Shown: positions 60,145 through 64,000 of the stretch, piece after piece | Layout: every line of letters starts with the position of its first letter | How positions within the stretch are numbered: the stretch's first letter is position 1 | Assembly: GCA_900466745.1 (NCBI GenBank) | Contig: UBNE01000034.1 | Span: 194-64,193 of the forward strand | Origin: Hyphomicrobiales bacterium | GTDB lineage: Bacteria > Pseudomonadota > Alphaproteobacteria > Rhizobiales > Beijerinckiaceae | Length of the DNA stretch: 64,000 nucleotides | Direction of reading: 5' to 3' | Made by a program: the position numbers and the translations under genes | The notes under the pieces: model-generated | Told to the model about the DNA's origin: nothing | What the model saw: the letters and a program-made list of their open reading frames with translations, nothing else | Databases searched by the model: none

Positions 60145-60593
60145 GCTTTCTTCTCCCAGCGGCCGGCCTCGTCCTGCTGCCAGTAGCTGGCGGCATGCCC
60201 GGAAGCCTTGGCCTTCTTCCAATCCGCGCGGGCGGCGTCGAGCGCCTCGGGATCGTCACCATCGAATATCAGAACGACGCGCTCGTAGTCCTGCAATGCG
60301 TCTGGAATGCGGACGCCGTCGGCGCAGATGCGGACCTGCGCCGCGTTGGGGTTATGCGCCTCGGTCGTCAGCACGATCGGGTTCCGGGCCGCATCCGCCT
60401 CCATCGCCGTGACATGCGGCAGGAAGCTCTCGTCGGCATAGGTCCAGAGATGGTCGTCGACCGCGCTCATGCGCTCCCGGCTGGAAACCTCGACAACGAC
60501 CTTCTGGCCGCGCGCCAGCGCCCGGTCGAGGATGGTCGGCAGGACCTGCTCGAGCGGGCGCGACTGCAGATGGAAGAACAGGATCTCAGCCAT
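60141..60593 (-). CDS. holC: DNA polymerase III chi subunit HolC
   Basis: Clamp-loader-associated subunit that links the replisome to SSB; 150 residues. The block FFHLQSRPLEQVLPTILDRALARGQKVVV and DDHLWTYADESFLPH fit HolC, and AHNPNAAQVRICADG and YERVVLIFDG complete it. The gene stops in an overlap with the lipoprotein gene. The 110-base gap before it to pepA carries three copies of a 9-base word. The pepA-holC order is widespread in Proteobacteria. Confidence 0.93.
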   Translation of the reverse strand: MAEILFFHLQSRPLEQVLPTILDRALARGQKVVVEVSSRERMSAVDDHLWTYADESFLPHVTAMEADAARNPIVLTTEAHNPNAAQVRICADGVRIPDALQDYERVVLIFDGDDPEALDAARADWKKAKASGHAASYWQQDEAGRWEKKA

Positions 60594-60611
60594 GTGCGGC
60601 AGCCGGCAGGA

Positions 60612-60677
60612 GGCAGTCGGCCGTCGGGGCCGAAGCGCGAGCAGTTTCCGACTGCCTACCGCCCATTGCCGACTGCC
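60612..60677. repeat. Three copies of a 9-base word between pepA and holC
   Basis: ggcagtcgg at 60612-60620 and its complement ccgactgcc at 60648-60656 and 60669-60677. The first can pair with either of the others to form a 9-pair stem. No function is known. Confidence 0.6.
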
Positions 60678-60703
60678 GCAAATCGCTCCGCATCACGCCC
60701 CTC

Positions 60704-62194
60704 TCACCGCTCGTAATGGTCCTTCACCAGCCGGTCGAGCAGGCGCACGCCCCAGCCCGGCCCCCAGGAACGGTTGATCTCGCTGTCCTTGGCCGCCATG
60801 CCGGTGCCGGCGATGTCGAGATGCGCCCAGGGGGTGTCGTTGACATGGCGTTGCAGGAACTGCGCCGCGGTGATCGAGCCGGCATAGCGCCCGGCCGAGT
60901 TCTTCATGTCGGCGAATTTCGAATCGATCATCTTGTCGTAGGCCTTGCCGAGCGGCATGCGCCAGACCGTCTCGCCGGTGGCAAGGCCGGCCGCCGTCAG
61001 GCGCTGGGCCAGCTCGTCATTGTTGCTGAACAGGCCGGCGTTCTCCTGCGCCAGCGCGACCAGGATCGCCCCCGTCAGCGTCGCCAGATTGACCATGAAG
61101 CGCGGCTTGAAGCGGTCCTGCGTGTACCAGAGCACATCGGCCAGGACGAGCCGGCCCTCGGCGTCGGTGTTGATGATCTCGATGGTCTGGCCGGAAAGCG
61201 AGGCGACGATGTCGCCCGGACGCTGGGCGTTGCCGTCCGGCATGTTCTCGACGAGGCCGATCACGCCGACGGCGTTGACCTTGGCCTTGCGGGCGGCGAG
61301 CGCGTGCATCAGCCCGACGACGGTCGCCGCGCCCGCCATGTCGCCCTTCATGTCCTCCATCCCGGCGCCCGGCTTCAGCGAGATGCCGCCGGTGTCGAAG
61401 GTCACGCCCTTGCCGACGAAGGCGACGGGCTCATCGCCCTTGCCGCCGTTCCAGCGCATCACGACGACGCGGCTCTCGCGGCGCGAGCCCTGCCCGACGC
61501 CGAGCAGCGCCCGCATGCCGATCTTCTTCAGCTCCTTCTCGTCGAGCACCTCGACCTCGACGCCCAGCTTCCCGAGCTTCTTCGCGCGGTCGGCGAATTC
61601 CTCGGGGTAGAGGACGTTCGGCGGCTCGTTGACGAGGTCGCGCGCCAGCAGGACGCCGGCCGCGACCGCCTCCGCCGCCTTGAGCGCCTTCTTCACGGCC
61701 GCCGGGTCGGCGACGCGCAGCGTCACCGAACGCGAACCGGCGTCGTCCTTGTCCTTGCTCTTCGTCTTGTAGCGGTCGAATCTGTAGCTGCGCAGCCTGA
61801 GCCCAAGGGCCAGATCGGCCGCCTGCCGCGCATCGACCTCGCCCTCCGGCAGCACGAGCGCAACATCCGCCTCGCGGCCGGCGCCGAGCCGCCCGGCGAT
61901 CGCCCCGCCGAGCTTCACGAAATCGAGATCGCCGCGCTCGCCCGCCGGCCCGACGCCGATGGCGACGAGCCGCTCATAGGGCGCGCCCTCCGGCGAGGGC
62001 AACGCCAGTGCGGACAAAGCCTTGCCCTTGAAGCGCTCGGCCGCGGCCGCCCGCGTCAGCAGAGCCTGCGCGCCCGGACCGGCCAGCGCCTCCGCCCGGC
62101 CGGGCAAGGCCAGTTCGTCGGACAGGAAAACCACGAGATCGCGCCCTTCGACGGCGTCCAGGGGTTTGATCTCGAGCTTCGGGTGCTGCGACAT
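60704..62194 (-). CDS. pepA: Leucyl aminopeptidase PepA
   Basis: Zn/Mn-dependent M17 aminopeptidase; in some bacteria it also binds DNA as a regulator or recombination accessory. It has 496 residues. The catalytic half shows [43 protein letters not shown] and the metal motif NTDAEGRL at 342-349. The ATG at 62194 is chosen for the standard length; a longer upstream frame lacks similarity. It is divergent from lptF, and the 156-base gap between them is the likely shared promoter region. Confidence 0.96.
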   Translation of the reverse strand: MSQHPKLEIKPLDAVEGRDLVVFLSDELALPGRAEALAGPGAQALLTRAAAAERFKGKALSALALPSPEGAPYERLVAIGVGPAGERGDLDFVKLGGAIAGRLGAGREADVALVLPEGEVDARQAADLALGLRLRSYRFDRYKTKSKDKDDAGSRSVTLRVADPAAVKKALKAAEAVAAGVLLARDLVNEPPNVLYPEEFADRAKKLGKLGVEVEVLDEKELKKIGMRALLGVGQGSRRESRVVVMRWNGGKGDEPVAFVGKGVTFDTGGISLKPGAGMEDMKGDMAGAATVVGLMHALAARKAKVNAVGVIGLVENMPDGNAQRPGDIVASLSGQTIEIINTDAEGRLVLADVLWYTQDRFKPRFMVNLATLTGAILVALAQENAGLFSNNDELAQRLTAAGLATGETVWRMPLGKAYDKMIDSKFADMKNSAGRYAGSITAAQFLQRHVNDTPWAHLDIAGTGMAAKDSEINRSWGPGWGVRLLDRLVKDHYER

Positions 62195-62350
62195 GACCGG
62201 CTCACAATCTTGCGAAAACTGTCGGGAAGGGACAGTTGGGGGACGCGCCGCAGACGATTCCCGTTTGCGCCGCAAATCCGCCTATACCATAGGGTGTGTT
62301 CGCCGAACCACCTGAGGGAGCTCCGGTTCCCTTTTCCCGGAAAGTAACGC

Positions 62351-63544
62351 GTGTTCCTCAACCGCCTCGACCGATACATCCTCAAGATCGCGGCGGTCGC
62401 GGCGATCGTGCTGCTGCTTGGCCTCACCGGGGTGATCTGGGTGACGCAGGCGCTGCGCGAGGTCGACCTGATCACCGGCAAGGGCCAGACGATCCTGATC
62501 TTCCTGACGGTGACGCTGCTCTCGCTGCCGGCGCTGATCGCGGGCATCGCCCCGGTCGCGCTGTTCATGTCGACGCTCTACACGCTGAACAAGCTCAACG
62601 GCGATTCCGAGCTGATCGTGATGAACGCCGCCGGCGTGGCGCCGCACCGCGTCACCCGCCCCTTCCTCGTGCTGACCGTGGCGACCGCGCTGATCGTCGC
62701 CTGGATGACAGTCTCGGTGATGCCGGCGAGCTTCCGGATGCTGCGCGACCTGATCACGCTGATCCGCGCCGACTTCGTCGCCAACGTCGTCAAGGAAGGC
62801 CAGTTCGTCTCGCTCGATTCCGGCGTCACCTTCCATTACCGCGAGAAGGTCGGCGACGCCCTGGTCGGCATCTTCATGCAGGACCGGCGCGATCCGACCC
62901 AGCCCTCGATCTATCTCGCCGAGCGCGGCCGCACCGTCGAGGCGGAAGGCCAGAGCTTCCTGATGCTGGAAAAGGGCACGATCCAGCGCGAGGCCAAGAA
63001 CACCGACACGACCTCGATCATCTCGTTCGAGCGCTACGCCCTCAACCTCTCGGCGCTGACCGGCGACACGACGGGCGGCCCCGGCGAGGGCGACGGCGAC
63101 AAGGTGATCTACAAGCCGCGCGAGCGCTCGACCTGGGAGCTGATCAACCAGGACCCGAACGAGCCCTACTACCAGATCCAGGCAGGCCGCTTCCGGGCCG
63201 AATTGCACAACCGCCTCTCGGCGCCGCTCTACCCCTTCGCCTTCATGCTGCTCGCCTTCGCCGCCATCGGCGAGGCGCGCACCACCCGCCAGGGCCGGGC
63301 GCTGGCGATCCAGGCGGCGATCCTGATCGTCGGCGGAACGCGGCTCGCCGCCTATGCGGCGTGGACGGCGAGCGTGCGCTCGCCTTTCGCCGCCGCCCTG
63401 CTCTATATCCTGCCGATCGCGGCGATGGTGCTCGCCGTCGCCTTCATCTTCTACGGCGAAAGGATGCGGCCGATCCTGGCGCGGCTGACAGCCCCGCTGA
63501 CCATGCCGCTCGTCTCCCTCATGGCTCGATTCCGGCGCGCCTGA
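62351..63544 (+). CDS. lptF: LPS export ABC transporter permease LptF
   Basis: Inner-membrane permease of the LptB2FG complex that extracts lipopolysaccharide and passes it to LptC; 397 residues. Three N-terminal helices (about 10-120), a periplasmic beta-jellyroll-like domain (about 130-285) and three C-terminal helices (about 295-385) match the YjgP/YjgQ layout. The start is GTG at 62351. LptF rather than LptG follows from its first position in the pair. The stop overlaps the lptG start (TGATG). Confidence 0.95.
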   Translation: MFLNRLDRYILKIAAVAAIVLLLGLTGVIWVTQALREVDLITGKGQTILIFLTVTLLSLPALIAGIAPVALFMSTLYTLNKLNGDSELIVMNAAGVAPHRVTRPFLVLTVATALIVAWMTVSVMPASFRMLRDLITLIRADFVANVVKEGQFVSLDSGVTFHYREKVGDALVGIFMQDRRDPTQPSIYLAERGRTVEAEGQSFLMLEKGTIQREAKNTDTTSIISFERYALNLSALTGDTTGGPGEGDGDKVIYKPRERSTWELINQDPNEPYYQIQAGRFRAELHNRLSAPLYPFAFMLLAFAAIGEARTTRQGRALAIQAAILIVGGTRLAAYAAWTASVRSPFAAALLYILPIAAMVLAVAFIFYGERMRPILARLTAPLTMPLVSLMARFRRA

Positions 63545-64000
63545 TGCTGCTCTTCACCACCCTCGGCCGCTATCTGACGCTGCGCTTCACGCGCGCCATC
63601 CTCAGCGTGTTCAGCACCTTCTTCTTCCTGATCGGCACGCTCGACTTCGTCGAGCTGATGCGCCGGGCCGGCGACTCGCCGATCGCCACCACGCCGAAGA
63701 TCATCATGCTGGCGCTCTATCGCGTGCCCAGCGTCGCCGAGCAGATCTTCCCGTTCGCGGCGCTCTTCGGCGGCATGTTCGCGCTGCTGACGCTGAGCCG
63801 GAAGCTGGAGCTCGTGATCGCGCGCTCCGCCGGCGTCTCGGCCTGGCAGTTCCTGCAGCCGGCGGCGGTGGTGGCGGGCGTGATCGGGCTGGTCTCGATC
63901 ATGATCTACAACCCGCTGGCCGCCGAGATGAAGCGCCGCGCGACCGCGCTGGAAACGCGGCTCTTCGTGCGCGCGGGCGGTCAATCCTCGGCCAGCCTGC
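63544..64000 (+). CDS. lptG: LPS export ABC transporter permease LptG (3' truncated)
   Basis: Second permease subunit of the LPS exporter, cut by the right edge. The 152 visible residues start MLLFTTLGRYLTLRFTRAIL. Hydrophobic helices follow, with VFSTFFFLIGTLDFVELMRR and EQIFPFAALFGGMFALLTLS, and the next helix AVVAGVIGLVSIMIY. LELVIARSAGVSAWQF is the family coupling motif. The ATG at 63544 overlaps the lptF stop by one base. The expected total length is near 360-400 residues. Confidence 0.93.
   Translation, partial: MLLFTTLGRYLTLRFTRAILSVFSTFFFLIGTLDFVELMRRAGDSPIATTPKIIMLALYRVPSVAEQIFPFAALFGGMFALLTLSRKLELVIARSAGVSAWQFLQPAAVVAGVIGLVSIMIYNPLAAEMKRRATALETRLFVRAGGQSSASL

Overview
The window is a contiguous piece of a high-GC alphaproteobacterial chromosome. 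The gene order fits the Hyphomicrobiales (Rhizobiales): trpG-trpD-trpC-moaC-moeA-lexA-comEC-gltX-gltA, then rpsB-tsf-pyrH-frr-uppS-cdsA-dxr-rseP-bamA-lpxD-fabZ-lpxA-lpxI-lpxB, and proS-lolC-lolD-dnaE. A Bosea-like genus is my inference only. No tRNA, rRNA, CRISPR array, prophage or insertion sequence was recognised. Both ends cut a gene: cysW on the left and lptG on the right.

Layout. 1-3160: sulfur block (CysW, CysA, OsmC-like protein, two-domain sulfurtransferase). 3.3-11 kb: RimO, a quinone oxidoreductase, a UbiH-type hydroxylase, an AMACR-like CoA-transferase family III enzyme, an AEC carrier and an acyltransferase. 11.3-16.6 kb: HspQ, an IalB-like protein, an orphan Tat-dependent peptide-binding protein paired with a half-length AMP-binding protein, and two small exported cysteine-containing proteins. 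16.8-23.5 kb: HerA-like ATPase, then Trp and molybdopterin genes ending in SOS-controlled lexA. 23.7-29.2 kb: comEC, gltX, gltA. 29.3-45.2 kb (minus strand): a long envelope and translation cluster. 45.5-52.7 kb: an ESAT-6-like small protein, a diguanylate cyclase, an exported nicotinamidase, dnaE and a lipoprotein. 52.9-56.9 kb: lolD, lolC, proS, coaD. 57.4-64 kb: an ABC-F ATPase, a DUF2314 protein, a small lipoprotein, holC, pepA and lptF-lptG.

The strongest functional theme is outer-membrane construction. Lipid A synthesis (lpxA, lpxD, lpxI, lpxB, fabZ), undecaprenyl and phospholipid precursors (dxr, uppS, cdsA), beta-barrel insertion (bamA), site-2 proteolysis (rseP), lipoprotein release (lolCD) and LPS export (lptFG) are all here, interleaved with translation genes.

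The non-housekeeping signal is mostly intergenic. A precise 106-bp double-hairpin repeat occurs three times, and once supplies the stop codons of two convergent genes. A second degenerate REP-like family is scattered between genes. Accessory genes flanked by these repeats interrupt otherwise conserved clusters, for example a VOC gene between pyrH and frr. I found no clear new multi-gene system. The best candidates for follow-up are the orphan HerA-like ATPase, the peptide-binding/AMP-binding pair, the extended ribosomal protein S2 and several very small membrane proteins.
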